From: Bacteroidia bacterium
Lineage (GTDB): Bacteria > Bacteroidota > Bacteroidia > Bacteroidales > CAJPTX01
Reading direction: 5' to 3'
NCBI GenBank assembly: GCA_905373475.1
Contig: CAJPTC010000002.1
Location: 62,001 to 126,000 of the forward strand
DNA: 64,000 nt
Both the position numbers and the translations under genes were made by a program. The notes beneath the pieces are model-generated. The model was not told where the DNA came from and did not search any database. It was given only the letters and a program-made list of their open reading frames with translations. The stretch's first letter is position 1, and each line of letters begins with the position of its first letter. Below, piece by piece: positions 8,436-19,500 of this stretch.

Positions 8436-9872
8436 TTACGCTCCTGCGAATTTGTATTCTGCCTGAATATCGCTCGTTAGGCGTGTAAAGAGCTCTTCTT
8501 GCAGCGCATCTGCCACATCCAACGCTTGGAGCAATACACGGTCGGAGAACGTTTGCAAGAGGTCTTGTGCATGAAGCGGCAAGCTCTTGTAACAAGCTAA
8601 GTACTGTGTTTCCATCTCCTTCTGGCGTTGTGCTGTTTCGGCTTCAAACTTAGCGTAGGTAGACTGAATCATGGGCGCGTACGCATTGAAATTCACCATG
8701 CCGAGCGTCATCACCTTACGCATCTTCCAGTAAGCAGATTCTACACTAGAATGGTCTGTGCCAAGCATATAAGCTTTCGGATACGAGGTAATGCCCTGAT
8801 ATAGCGGTACAAATGCCCCAAGAGCCGCCATTCCCATTGCATAGTAGTCTACGCGACCAATGGCTTGTGGTAACTCAGGACGTACGTGCAAAATATGCGT
8901 TTGCGTGGTACGAAAAATAGAAACGGGACGGTAAGGTTCTTTCGGGTTAGAATGGAGATACGGATCGTGCTCCGTACCGTTGTAGTGGAAACGAAACACA
9001 CGGCGCATATCATCCAACGTAATAGGATGCTTAGCCTTGGCAAATACTGGGAACGTGTTCTTTGTTACATCATTCTTAATATCAGGACTCAGCATGCCTT
9101 GTATACCCCATACGCGCGGATAGTTGTAGGTTGTATCCAGCTTTACATCGCGAATGTACGCCGTATGAAAATCAAACTCGCCATCCTTTGGGTCGTATAG
9201 CTGATGCTTCGTGGCAAACTCTATAAGATCAGCAGAAGCCATATAGTTCTCTTTGTCCTTGGGGTCGTATTTGCGGAAACGGCTTTGGTTTCCTGTTACG
9301 AAATACTGATCCTCTGGCATCTTGCAGGCCAACCAGCGATGACCAGAGGCAGTCTCCAAGTACCAAATTTCGTGGGAGTCCACGAAACCAATCCCAAAAC
9401 CTTCTGCCACTCCGAACTGCTCTATAAGCTTGCCTAAACGCTCTACACCTTCGCGTGCGGTGTGTACGTAGGGTAGCACGATGTTGAATACTGAATTCTC
9501 TGCCACTCCACTCTCTACCAGTGGGTCTGCAGCAAGTGCTTTTTCACTACTGAAAATACTTTCTGTAGCACTCATTCCTACGCCTGCCGTATTGAAACCT
9601 GCACTGCCCCAATGCCCTGGCAGATCGAATGTGGGCATGGCGGTATAGCCTAATGCTTTTTTGGGGAGATCGCAACGGAAAGGACTATCGCGTGCAATAA
9701 AACTCTCGGGCCCATTGTCTGTATCTACATACATCTCGAGGTTCTTCGCATACATTGCATTCCAATCCTCCGATCGAGCTACAATCATAGAGCCGTCTGC
9801 GGTCATCTTCCTGCCTACTATGAGCGTAGTACACTCCGAAGGAAAAACATTTACTTGTTTCTCAGTACTCAT
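8436..9872 (-). CDS. C69-family dipeptidase (Ntn hydrolase, PepD-like)
   Basis: This 478-residue protein matches the peptidase family C69 (dipeptidase A). After a short pro-sequence, C14 in SECTTLIVGRKMTADGS is in the position of the nucleophile exposed by autoprocessing in this Ntn-hydrolase family, and is followed by the typical MIVARSEDW. The enzyme should cleave dipeptides. No clear signal peptide is seen with this start. The frame is open for another 66 codons upstream, but that extension would overlap the neighbouring methyltransferase gene and lacks family similarity, so the ATG at 9872 was chosen. It is the last gene of a co-oriented run beginning at the C25 peptidase. Confidence 0.9.
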   Translation of the reverse strand: MSTEKQVNVFPSECTTLIVGRKMTADGSMIVARSEDWNAMYAKNLEMYVDTDNGPESFIARDSPFRCDLPKKALGYTAMPTFDLPGHWGSAGFNTAGVGMSATESIFSSEKALAADPLVESGVAENSVFNIVLPYVHTAREGVERLGKLIEQFGVAEGFGIGFVDSHEIWYLETASGHRWLACKMPEDQYFVTGNQSRFRKYDPKDKENYMASADLIEFATKHQLYDPKDGEFDFHTAYIRDVKLDTTYNYPRVWGIQGMLSPDIKNDVTKNTFPVFAKAKHPITLDDMRRVFRFHYNGTEHDPYLHSNPKEPYRPVSIFRTTQTHILHVRPELPQAIGRVDYYAMGMAALGAFVPLYQGITSYPKAYMLGTDHSSVESAYWKMRKVMTLGMVNFNAYAPMIQSTYAKFEAETAQRQKEMETQYLACYKSLPLHAQDLLQTFSDRVLLQALDVADALQEELFTRLTSDIQAEYKFAGA

Positions 9873-9907
9873 GTTGTTTTGGTATTGTGAGGTCAACGCC
9901 TCAAATA

Positions 9908-10474
9908 TTAAAAGAATAAGAAATAGCGCGGCGTGCGGGCTTTGTAATTGAGATATTCCTCGCCATACGTGGCAGCACAGTAGCGTTCTTCGCCTAAAAT
10001 TACTTGGTGCGTCTCGTAGATGAGCAATGCGGTTACAATGAGCAACCAAAGTGAAGTACTTGCAATACAAGTAGCTATCATCCCCACGGAAAAGAAGAAA
10101 TACATAGGGTTACGCGAAAGTTTATACACACCTCCCTGTACCGTTTTGTCCAATGGCGTTTGCCAGTAGCTAATGAAAGCCGCAAGAAAGCCCACAAGTG
10201 CCAAAGCGAAAAGAACGAGACCGACGAGGAAAAAGGGTGTATAGAGACGAAGAGGAACAAAGAGCGACAGTGCCAGAATAGCCGCTTGCCAAACGAAACT
10301 CCAGCGAGCATGGCGACGGTCTGCCTTGCTGTACCAAGTAGTGTCCGTGGCACGTTTTGCAGTGTCACGAAAGAACATCATAAAAAGAAATTGGATGAGC
10401 ACTAACCCAAATGAGGGTATCCAAGCGTTCCAAAGACCGAACTGGAGGTGAGTGTAATAGCAAATACAATCCAT
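9908..10474 (-). CDS. ICMT/PEMT-like membrane methyltransferase
   Basis: This is an integral membrane protein of about 188 residues with four to five hydrophobic segments. Its C-terminal region shows the isoprenylcysteine carboxyl methyltransferase/phospholipid methyltransferase signature: LSRNPMYFFFSVGMI, then E-x6-GEERYCAATYGEEYLNYKARTPRY. Such enzymes methylate lipids or lipidated substrates using S-adenosylmethionine; the bacterial substrate is unknown. Possible starts are TTG 10510, ATG 10486 and ATG 10474; I give the last, directly before the first aromatic-rich segment. The gene lies immediately downstream of uvrB. Confidence 0.75.
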   Translation of the reverse strand: MDCICYYTHLQFGLWNAWIPSFGLVLIQFLFMMFFRDTAKRATDTTWYSKADRRHARWSFVWQAAILALSLFVPLRLYTPFFLVGLVLFALALVGFLAAFISYWQTPLDKTVQGGVYKLSRNPMYFFFSVGMIATCIASTSLWLLIVTALLIYETHQVILGEERYCAATYGEEYLNYKARTPRYFLFF

Positions 10475-10512
10475 TTTACCTTGCATCGTGAATTGGATGC
10501 AAGATAACAATT

Positions 10513-12561
10513 CTAATTAGAATCGATCTCTATAAGGCGTTTTTGCAATGCAAACATCTTATCGCGATACTCGGCAGCCAGCTTGAATTGTTTCTCCTTG
10601 GCGGCTTGTTTCATCATTTTCTCTTGACGTTGTATCTCCTTTCGGAGTTCTGCTACACTGACATAGGATGCTTGCGGTTCGGCGGCAATAAGAGGCTCGT
10701 CAGAAGGCGCTTTTACCTCAACGAGGGGTTCAATCTCCTCAAATAGGAATTCTACTGCACTTCCCTCTAGAAGCGACTTTCGTTCCTTCTTCTTAAGTTG
10801 TTGCGGGGTAATATGATGCTCTGTGTTGTAGGCTATCTGCTTCTCTCTCCGTCGCAACGTTTCGTCTATGGTGGTTTGCATAGAATCTGTAATATGATCA
10901 GCGTACATTATAACAAGCCCGTTAACATTACGAGCGGCACGCCCTGCCGTCTGTGTGAGTGCGCGCGCTGAACGAAGGAAGCCTTCCTTGTCGGCATCCA
11001 GCACGGCTACAAGCGAAACTTCTGGCAAATCCAAGCCTTCGCGCAACAGGTTTACCCCGATAAGTACATCAAAAGCGCCAGCGCGCAGATCGTCTAGTAT
11101 GCGCACACGTTCGAGTGTATCTACATCTGAGTGGATGTACTCGCATTGCACGCCAACACCACGCAAAAAATCGGTCAGATGCTCTGCCATCTTCTTGGTT
11201 AGCGTTGTAACAAGCACACGCTCTTTTTTGGCAGTACGAACCTGTATTTCGTGCAGCAAATCGTCTATTTGCCCACGTATGGGGCGCACATCTATGGGAG
11301 GATCTAGCACTCCAGTAGGACGTATCAGCTGTTCTACAACAATTCCTTCGCTTTCCTTGAGTTCGTACTCGGCTGGAGTCGCACTCACGTAAAGCACTTG
11401 CCCCACCTCTTCATAGAACTCGTCGAATTTTAAAGGGCGATTATCCAATGCGGCGGGTAGGCGAAAACCATATTCTACAAGATTGCTTTTCCGCGAGAAG
11501 TCACCGCCATACATTCCACGAATTTGTGGAATGGTAACATGGCTTTCATCTATTACCGTGATGAAATTGTCTGGAAAATAGTCGAGTAGGCAGAACGGGC
11601 GCGACCCTTCGGGGCGTCCATCAAAATAACGCGAATAATTCTCTACCCCTTTACAATAACCGAGTTCGCGCATCATCTCAAGGTCATTTTCCACGCGTTG
11701 CTTAATGCGTTTGGCCTCAAGAGGTTTATCTATACTGTTGAAATAATCTATCTGTTTCACAAGATCGTCTTGAATTTCTCGTACAGCGCGTTTTAAGCGT
11801 GCTTTTGTCGTCACAAAGATGCTAGCTGGGAATACTACAACTTCTTCTAGTTTATCGTCTATTATTTGCCCAGTAATGGGATCGAAGCTCTGTAGCTGTT
11901 CAACCTCGTTGCCCCAAAAGATTACTCGGTAGGCGTAATCGCCGTAAGCTACGGCAATATCGACCGTATCGCCTTTGACGCGAAAATTCCCTCTTTCGAG
12001 CGAAAGCTCATTTCGGGTATAGAGCGCTGTAACAAGCTGGCGAAGGAACTGGTCTCGGTTTAACGCTTCGCCGAGATGTACGGTCAGCGTATTCTCATGA
12101 AAGTCCTCTGGATTTCCAATGCCATAGAGGCACGAAACCGAGCAGACCACTATTACGTCCGTTCGTCCTGAGAGGAGCGCCGACGTAGTACTAAGACGCA
12201 ATTTTTCGATCTCTTGATTGATTGAGAGGTCTTTCTCTATGTAAGTATCCGTTGAAGGAACGTATGCCTCTGGCTGATAGTAGTCATAGTAGGACACAAA
12301 GTACTCCACGCGGTTATGTGGGAAAAAGCCTTTGAATTCGCTGTAAAGCTGCGCAGCCAGCGTTTTGTTATGGCTGAGTACGAGAGCAGGACGATTGAGT
12401 TGGGCAATTACGTTGGCTGCTGTAAAAGTCTTTCCCGACCCAGTAACGCCCAAGAGCACCTGACTACGTACCCCCTTTTGGAAACCGTTTACCAGCTCAC
12501 GTATGGCCTCGGGCTGATCGCCCATAGGTTGAAATGCAGCTTCGAGCTGAAAGTGATCCAT
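10513..12561 (-). CDS. uvrB: Excinuclease ABC subunit B
   Basis: This is the UvrB helicase-like damage-verification subunit of nucleotide excision repair, which receives DNA from UvrA and recruits UvrC. At 682 residues it has the normal length. Residues 38-45, GVTGSGKT, are the Walker A motif. The beta-hairpin region YYDYYQPEAYVP, the DESH box (VIDESHVTIPQ), helicase motif VI (QTAGRAARN), and a C-terminal UVR motif (LRKEIQRQEKMMKQAAKE) that contacts UvrC are all present. It follows the restriction-modification gene by 25 bp and precedes the ICMT-like gene. uvrC begins at the other end of the window and is not linked to it. Confidence 0.98.
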   Translation of the reverse strand: MDHFQLEAAFQPMGDQPEAIRELVNGFQKGVRSQVLLGVTGSGKTFTAANVIAQLNRPALVLSHNKTLAAQLYSEFKGFFPHNRVEYFVSYYDYYQPEAYVPSTDTYIEKDLSINQEIEKLRLSTTSALLSGRTDVIVVCSVSCLYGIGNPEDFHENTLTVHLGEALNRDQFLRQLVTALYTRNELSLERGNFRVKGDTVDIAVAYGDYAYRVIFWGNEVEQLQSFDPITGQIIDDKLEEVVVFPASIFVTTKARLKRAVREIQDDLVKQIDYFNSIDKPLEAKRIKQRVENDLEMMRELGYCKGVENYSRYFDGRPEGSRPFCLLDYFPDNFITVIDESHVTIPQIRGMYGGDFSRKSNLVEYGFRLPAALDNRPLKFDEFYEEVGQVLYVSATPAEYELKESEGIVVEQLIRPTGVLDPPIDVRPIRGQIDDLLHEIQVRTAKKERVLVTTLTKKMAEHLTDFLRGVGVQCEYIHSDVDTLERVRILDDLRAGAFDVLIGVNLLREGLDLPEVSLVAVLDADKEGFLRSARALTQTAGRAARNVNGLVIMYADHITDSMQTTIDETLRRREKQIAYNTEHHITPQQLKKKERKSLLEGSAVEFLFEEIEPLVEVKAPSDEPLIAAEPQASYVSVAELRKEIQRQEKMMKQAAKEKQFKLAAEYRDKMFALQKRLIEIDSN

Positions 12562-12586
12562 TTTGTTTGTTTTACTACGTCTGGGG

Positions 12587-15133
12587 TTAGGTGGTAAGAA
12601 AACCGTATTCGTAAACCTTGGGCACTATCTTGAGGCGCAATGCCTCCAATGTCGCCTTAAGAACTGCATGAAGGCGTTTGTACTCGTCGTCCTCACTCTT
12701 TGCATTCATTGTACCCTTGTCGCCCTGTCCCTGAAAATATTCGCGTATGTCGTAGTACGACGCATTGGGGTTGGCATTCGGCTGTGCATGATAGTATCGC
12801 CATAATTCACGCCCTGCATCAAAAACAGCCGTGGCTTCTGGTGAAAAGAGTAGCGGTTCAGTAGGTACGAACGACAATTCTTGCGCCAAATCGCGCAGTG
12901 TCCCAGTCCGTTGTTTCGCTTTCTTCTCTTCACTTTGCGTAGAACCTAGAACCTCGTACTTCGTACTCGCGCTAAGGGCGCATCGTCCGCGCATAAACTC
13001 TGTTATGAAATGGCTCTCAAATTTCTCTTTAGCTTCTACCTCCTGTTCGGTAAAGGGTATCCAATGATTGATGCCTTCCGCAACAGAGATACGGTTCTGT
13101 GTATGGAAGAGCGTGAAGGCTAAGCAATCGTTTTGAAACTCCCTGTCTGCTTTCCAACCATCGTTGGGATAAAAAAACTGGTCGCGATCATTGAGCCACG
13201 TATGCTTTACTGATAGGCGCACAGCAAAAGAAATGGCAGTACGAAACAAGTTACTAACTTCAATATGCGAATGAAGTCCCCCACTGGCAGGACGTGTTAC
13301 CTTGTTGTCAATGAATACACGCCTTTGATTTTGCATATCTGGTCCTCTTGCTGCGAAATGCCCTATGGAGGATCTGTTTATATCCTCTTTTGATGCTATG
13401 CGTGTAAAGGGAGTAAGTAATTTTTGCGATTGGGGTAATACCCTAATTTCTTTTTTCCCAATGGGCTCTTTAGAATCGTAATAGATGTCGGCTGTAATCC
13501 TTTCAAAGGTTTGCTCTTGAGTTGTGTCCCATACGAAGAAGCCGATAGGGAAGGCGCCTTTTACATTGTCAAAGGTATAGGCAGGAATGAGAAAAAGGCT
13601 TTTCAGCGTAGCACGAAATTCGTCCCGAAAAAGCTGAAAATTCGGTGCTTGTAGCACTTTCAGCTTAGAGAACTGCCCTAAAATAGCGCCCTTTAGTTCT
13701 GTATATACACGCATTAAGAAAAGAGCAAACAGCTCATTGCCAGCACTTCCTATCAAAGGCAAATAGCGTTCGTGTATTGTGCTTCCTTTTGTTACGCGCC
13801 CCTTATTTTCGCCTGTGCCTTGGGGCGTTCGTGCGCTCCCTGCTTCTGCATAAGGCGGATTAATGTAAATCAGCAGCTTTTGGCGCTTTGCAGGATCATT
13901 AACAATGGCCTGCAACGGTGCAGGGAGCTTCGTAAATGGATCATTCAAGAAATCGAACTGAAATACGTGGTTCTCCAACAGGTTTGCTCCGTTCCTGATG
14001 CGGTCTTTCATCACATCGACGTCTTGCTGGTCTAGTGTCGACGCCCAAATGTTGTACTTGTTCGTAAGCCCGTTCAGCAGGTTACCTGTACCCGCGGCAC
14101 AGTCCCAAATCGTGTATTCTTCTTGCCAGTCGTCGCCCAACTGCTCCGCCAAATACTGCTGGGAGAGTTCCACCCATATTTGTGGTGTGAAAAACGATCC
14201 TTTGCGTTCGCGCACATCTTGGGGTACAAGGAGATCGCGCCGATTTACGATATAGTCCCAGAACTCTTCTTTGGGCGGACGCTGGTAAAGCGACCAAAAT
14301 TGCGAATAGGCCTTTTGCCCATCATTAAAGCGCGCTTCCCGATAATCGACTAGTCCGCTAATGTCAATACGCCGATCTAGCAAGTAGTGCGAGCTCTCCA
14401 AGAGTACGAAGAGGCTCTCGCGCAGCGTTTTATTATCTCGTGAAAGAAGATCTGCCAAAAAGAAGTCTCCATCAATAAGACCACGTTTTTTTAGCAACTC
14501 CCAATCTACATCTATCGAAGGTTTAACACTCTGAGCCCATCGCTGGTAGATGCTCACAAAGTTGTTCTTGTTGATCTGTATGAGCTCTGAACTTTCGCTC
14601 AAGTGCTGTTTTATGAATTCGCGTAGCTCCGTTTCGTGCACGTCGTAACGAAACAGATAGGACGTTCGCTCCAGAGTTTCCTTTACTGCATCGTAAAGCA
14701 GCCCAAATTCGCGCGAAGTTTCATCGGAGGGAGTCGTATTCCAGTTGAAATCGTTGAGTGAGAAAAAGGGCAGAATATCCTTATATGGAATAAAGGCAAT
14801 CTTCTCGGCATCGAAAGCTGCGAGGAAGGGAGGCGGGAGAAAGGTCTCGAAGGTGCGCGCTTTGCCGATGGTTAGAATGAGTTGCACCAAGGGTTTGTAA
14901 ATATCGGAGACTACGCCGCGTTTGGCCTCTGCCCAAAGCAGCGATACCGTTTCAGCTTCTTTAGGGACGACAGGACGAAAATCGAAGTTCGTGGCAACCT
15001 TCGGTAACCGTCGTTTCTGCGTAACGCAAAAATCTATTTTACCGATACGTGTATCACAATCAAAGGCGGCGAAAAAGGCATCTCCTATTCGCAATTTCAG
15101 TTCTTCCTCCTGTAAGTTGCTATAACTAGGCAT
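12587..15133 (-). CDS. Single-chain restriction-modification enzyme (type IIG-like; N6-adenine methyltransferase with PD-(D/E)XK N-terminus)
   Basis: This 848-residue protein contains a gamma-type N6-adenine DNA methyltransferase core: motif I with D344 in WDCAAGTGN and motif IV NPPY at 425-428, preceded by the lead-in KGSFFTP. Near the N-terminus, D34 (GKIDF) and E69-A-K71 (WAEAKRG) fit a PD-(D/E)XK nuclease, and the C-terminal 250 residues could hold target recognition. This resembles type IIG enzymes that both cut and methylate. No separate specificity or restriction gene lies nearby. It sits between yihY and uvrB with 24-25 bp gaps. Cleavage activity is inferred from motif spacing; it could be a methyltransferase only. 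Confidence 0.8.
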   Translation of the reverse strand: MPSYSNLQEEELKLRIGDAFFAAFDCDTRIGKIDFCVTQKRRLPKVATNFDFRPVVPKEAETVSLLWAEAKRGVVSDIYKPLVQLILTIGKARTFETFLPPPFLAAFDAEKIAFIPYKDILPFFSLNDFNWNTTPSDETSREFGLLYDAVKETLERTSYLFRYDVHETELREFIKQHLSESSELIQINKNNFVSIYQRWAQSVKPSIDVDWELLKKRGLIDGDFFLADLLSRDNKTLRESLFVLLESSHYLLDRRIDISGLVDYREARFNDGQKAYSQFWSLYQRPPKEEFWDYIVNRRDLLVPQDVRERKGSFFTPQIWVELSQQYLAEQLGDDWQEEYTIWDCAAGTGNLLNGLTNKYNIWASTLDQQDVDVMKDRIRNGANLLENHVFQFDFLNDPFTKLPAPLQAIVNDPAKRQKLLIYINPPYAEAGSARTPQGTGENKGRVTKGSTIHERYLPLIGSAGNELFALFLMRVYTELKGAILGQFSKLKVLQAPNFQLFRDEFRATLKSLFLIPAYTFDNVKGAFPIGFFVWDTTQEQTFERITADIYYDSKEPIGKKEIRVLPQSQKLLTPFTRIASKEDINRSSIGHFAARGPDMQNQRRVFIDNKVTRPASGGLHSHIEVSNLFRTAISFAVRLSVKHTWLNDRDQFFYPNDGWKADREFQNDCLAFTLFHTQNRISVAEGINHWIPFTEQEVEAKEKFESHFITEFMRGRCALSASTKYEVLGSTQSEEKKAKQRTGTLRDLAQELSFVPTEPLLFSPEATAVFDAGRELWRYYHAQPNANPNASYYDIREYFQGQGDKGTMNAKSEDDEYKRLHAVLKATLEALRLKIVPKVYEYGFLTT

Positions 15134-15157
15134 CGTTTACGTGGTAAGATTGCTAGG

Positions 15158-16519
15158 CTATTTCTTTTCTTCGTGGTTGTCTATGATAGCTTGTAGCGTA
15201 AAGTTCTCAGCCTCTTCACGGCGCATATAGTCCTCGTACAACTCTTCAATAATGGGGAGTAGCTTTCCACGTGCTCCAATCGTATTCCCAAATTCGTCGT
15301 GCTTGCGAATCAAGCTGCCTAAACTATACTTCTCTACCGTCTGCCCTGGTTGGAAAGCAGGGTCTTTTTCATCCTTAGTGTACACCATACTCAGAAGTCC
15401 CGTTGCCACCATCCACTGCAGAAGTTTATTGACAAGACGGAGCGGTATTCCGTGCTCATCCGCCAATTGTTCGGAGGAAAGAGGCGGCTCTCCCATACGG
15501 AAACGTCGCAGGACTGTGGAAAGGAGAAGAATGGAGAGGATCTTGGTTCGTTTAGGGCTCAGGTTGTTCGCATCTTTTTCAAACTCGTAGAGCTTTACAT
15601 TCTGTATAGCGTAGGATAGTTCTGCCCCCACAAGTATAATGAGCCAGCTGATTTGCAACCAGATAAGGAACAAGGGTAAGGCGGCAAAACTACCATAGAT
15701 GGCATTAAATTTAGATACCCCGAACTGAAATGCCAGATAGAACCACTGGGTAACGGCAAAAGAGACTCCTGCCACAAGACCAGCCATCATGGCTGCTGAG
15801 AACTTCACCTTTGTGTTGGGCATCACCAGGTAAAGGAAAGTAAACGCAAACGTGAGCAATATATAGGGTCCTACCCGTAACAAGACTAGCATATAATCCT
15901 TAAGTAGCCCCAAGAGTTCTACATCTTTGGCTGCCTTAATGAGGAAGGATTTTAGGAAGACATTGGCACTACTCGCAGCAAGGACGAGGAGCGGAGCAAG
16001 GAGCATCATAGAGAGGTAGTCGCTGAATTTACGATACCAGCTACGCGAGGCGGTTACACGCCATATTACGTTGAACGATTTCTCTATGTTGTTGAAGACC
16101 TTGATTACCGACCAAAAGAGCATAACCACCCCGATCCCAGCTATCAGACCCGCGCCCGTACGTTCCAACAAAGCCGACGAAAACTCTACCAGTTTGTCGC
16201 TCACTTCGGGGTAAGAGTCCAAACGTTCGTGGATAATTAGCGTAAGTCTCTCCTCAAGGCCAAAGCCCTTGGCTATTGCAAATGCCATGGCAACAATGGG
16301 CACCATAGACATCATGGTGTAATAGGTCAGCGCTGTGGCACGTAACTGAACACTATTCCGCGTAAAACCGCGCGAGGCAAGAAGTATAATACGCAGCAGT
16401 CGTTTCAGACGGTGAGGAAACGTTGGGGTTTCCTCCTCAATAATCCAGATATCGTGCTGGATGAAACGGATGACGCGCTGATAATAAAGTTTGGTACGAG
16501 AAAGGTGTTTGTTCGTCAT
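15158..16519 (-). CDS. YihY/virulence factor BrkB family membrane protein
   Basis: The product is a 453-residue inner-membrane protein with about six transmembrane helices between residues 55 and 310 and the YihY signature regions, such as TALTYYTMMSMVPIVAMAFA and WLQISWLIILVGAELSYAIQN. A C-terminal cytoplasmic extension (residues 340-420) looks like a winged helix (LSSEQLADEHGIPLRLVNKL), as in many Bacteroidetes homologues. The function of the family is unclear; the old RNase BN assignment is not supported by later work. Its ATG overlaps the stop codon of the C25 peptidase gene by 4 bp (ATGA), indicating translational coupling. Confidence 0.9.
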   Translation of the reverse strand: MTNKHLSRTKLYYQRVIRFIQHDIWIIEEETPTFPHRLKRLLRIILLASRGFTRNSVQLRATALTYYTMMSMVPIVAMAFAIAKGFGLEERLTLIIHERLDSYPEVSDKLVEFSSALLERTGAGLIAGIGVVMLFWSVIKVFNNIEKSFNVIWRVTASRSWYRKFSDYLSMMLLAPLLVLAASSANVFLKSFLIKAAKDVELLGLLKDYMLVLLRVGPYILLTFAFTFLYLVMPNTKVKFSAAMMAGLVAGVSFAVTQWFYLAFQFGVSKFNAIYGSFAALPLFLIWLQISWLIILVGAELSYAIQNVKLYEFEKDANNLSPKRTKILSILLLSTVLRRFRMGEPPLSSEQLADEHGIPLRLVNKLLQWMVATGLLSMVYTKDEKDPAFQPGQTVEKYSLGSLIRKHDEFGNTIGARGKLLPIIEELYEDYMRREEAENFTLQAIIDNHEEKK

Positions 16520-19500
16520 CGGTCTTTTACGATTCTTATACGCGCTAGCTGTTCTGGTTCTGCGCCATGTACCTCAATAATATATAGACCGCGTGGGAGA
16601 TGCTGTAGGTTTATTGCGTAACTGTACCCATGAATTTGGTAATCTGCGACTAGTGCGCCATCTACGCTGAAAATGCGGAGCGTGCTCATAATACGGGGCG
16701 AGGAAACTACCAAATTCCCTTGAGTAGGATTGGGCGTACATTGTACTTCAAAAGGAATCTCAATCCCCCGCGGAGATAGTACTAATTCGTAGCGACTGCG
16801 TTCTGTCGTAACGCGTTCGTTAAAAGTCTTGCCTTCGTAGCCATCGGCGTATACGCGGAACTGACGCAACCCTTCGCGCAACTGCATGGGCACAGTGCCA
16901 TTGTACCCTGTGTAATATTCGTTGCCGTCGACACAGATCTGTCCATCTACAATCCGTTCTCCAGCAGTGCTCATAAGAACGCAGGTGAGATCAAGAAGAC
17001 GAGGCGCTTGCATCTGTAGTGTATACTCTTGTTCACTTCTACGTAATTCAAGAGAAAAAGTCTGCAACCCCTCATTTCCTGTAAAGACACTGACCGAATA
17101 ATTACCCTCCAAGAGTGGCGAGGTGGTTAATTTGCCAGAAGCATCGGTCGTGTAAGTCTTCCCGAAGATGGTAAGTTCTGCAAAGTTGCACGGTTTGCTT
17201 TGCGGATCTACAACGATGAACGTAAAAGGTATCTCTTCAGCAACCTCAAAGCGAAGGAGTGGTAGTGAGCGAGCAGCAATGCTATCTATCTTCCCATTAG
17301 CATGTTCTGTACGTGCCAGTGTACGAATGTGTGGGCGTTTATTTGCGGGAAGAAAATATTCGCCAAAGTCAAAACCTCCTGCGCAGCGGATGCGAAGTAC
17401 TAGGTCGTTTTCAAAAGAACTGTAGTCGTAGGGTTCAATGGGGAGTGTTACAAAGCCGTTTTGAATGGGGAAGATGCCCTTTCGCTGCTTGTCGATTGGG
17501 ATACGCGCAATAGACTCGGCAGGCAAATCTTCCAAATCTCGTTGCCGCAGTACTTCAATGTAGAATTCATCTAGCTGCAATGTTGTATTCGCGCGGTGGA
17601 TAGGAATTTGTACAGCCAAGAGTCGTTCGTCCTTTTCCAATAAGCGGGGTTTATCGAAGTAGAAAAAGGTCTCTTGGTATCTCACTTTTTTTGACGCAAA
17701 GGGATAACGATTGTCGTAGCTCAGAAGCGGGGTAATCGGTAATTCGCCTACAACCAATAGCTCTTTGCGGTCATGCAGATATGCCCCTCGCCAAAGTTCG
17801 ATACGTAGTACTGCCTTTTCGAGGGGGGCAAGCGGAGAAGGTACTGCAACTGTGTGCGTAACTAGTTCACTTTTCCCAACACGAATGGTAGGCAAAAGAT
17901 TACTAATAACCGCCGTAGCGTTATTCCCCCAAAAGGCTCGTAGCTCTCCGCCACTAAATTCTCCTTGTCCGCGATTCGTAACCTGTATACCGATAGGTAA
18001 AACTGTCCCTGCATGAACAGTAAGCTTCGAGGTTGCCCACACACTGTCTAGTATTGCACGCGGAGCAACTACCGTTATGGTCATAGTACGTTGGGCAAGG
18101 AGCATCTCGCCGTTGCGAAGTGAAAGATGTAAGGAGAAACGATCGCCGTTCGCAAGTGCGTCACTTATCAGTATTTCACCGAGTTGCAATTCTTCTTCCT
18201 GATTCGGAGCAGTAAATGTAGGGAGGGTTACACCATCACCTCCAGTTAGGGTTGCACTGCTACTAGGCGTTACCGTTAGGTGAGCGCGTACATCGGTTAA
18301 AGGCGGATTGGTGCCTCTATAGACGAAAGTCCCCCATACTTCCCAGGTCTCACCTATGCCCACTTGCGTAGACGAAGCATCTTTAGGTTTAAGACGAAAC
18401 CCTTTAATGAGTAGCGGGCTCGCCGTACTGCTCTCAATGCACGGGATATCTGCTGTATAGGTTTCCTTATTTACGCCCCAAACCGTGAGATGCGCCACCG
18501 CATCTTTTACAAGTCGGAGTCCTGTAAAGCGAGCTCGACCGCCATTAAAATCGGCATTTTCATAAAGGACTTCACCCGAGGGGAGAATCAATTTCAACGT
18601 TGCCTGAATCTCATTGCTTGGGCAGTGTACTTCAAAACTCCGTTCCGATACGAGTAGTTCGTCGGGGTGCGATACATTCAGTATTTCAGGCGCTTTGCTA
18701 CGAAGCAGGACGCTCGGGTCGCCAAATATATTCCAGGTTTCAGCGGTAATGCGTCCCAAACTTTTGGGCGTATCATGATAAATGCGCAGCATTTCATTCA
18801 TGCCTGCGTTCATAATGCCTCCAAGGGTCACCACGTACGGGAGTTCTCGTTCCTTGGTAAAGTATTGCACCATGGCATCTTGCCCACGCATAGGCGCATC
18901 CCAATATTGCGCTTCACTACTCGCATTCAAACCAATTGCACCTGTAGGCTTCCCCGCACGCTGCGCCCATTGCCACGCCTCAGCAAAACACCTGCCAGCT
19001 GCCATATTCCCATTGTCGCACGCTGTATTGAAAATAACAGGATAGGCTCTATTGAACTCGAGAGCCAATACATCAGAACTTGAGAAGCGCGAAGTTACCC
19101 ATCGGTTTACAAGACCGTGCCCCACGTAGGTAATTACGCCAACGCCCTGATTCACGACATTGCCGACCTCTTCGGGCAGCACTTTCTTCTCCTTCTCGTC
19201 AGCTAGTAATGTCACTAAGCTATAACCGCGACGAAGAAGAAGGTCGCGTATCACTTGCGTATGCTCCAAGTCGGTCTCGTTATTATCGCCTATTAAAGTT
19301 CCTTCGTTAGACGCAATGCAGAGTCCTCTATTAAAACTCAGCTCATTGTGATGCGCATCGCGCTCATACCAAACCACGCGCTCCACCTGCGTCTTTACAT
19401 GCTCTTCCGAATAGGCAGAGAAACGACCGATATAGACCTCATTCCGCGAATCGTTGCCAATTACTTGCCCGTAGGCTTGGTCACTGTCCGCCTTTATGCC

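Noticed and set aside
9873..10070. 66-codon N-terminal extension of the C69 dipeptidase
   Set aside because: It overlaps the ICMT-like gene and would put the catalytic cysteine far from the start without a pro-sequence typical of the family.
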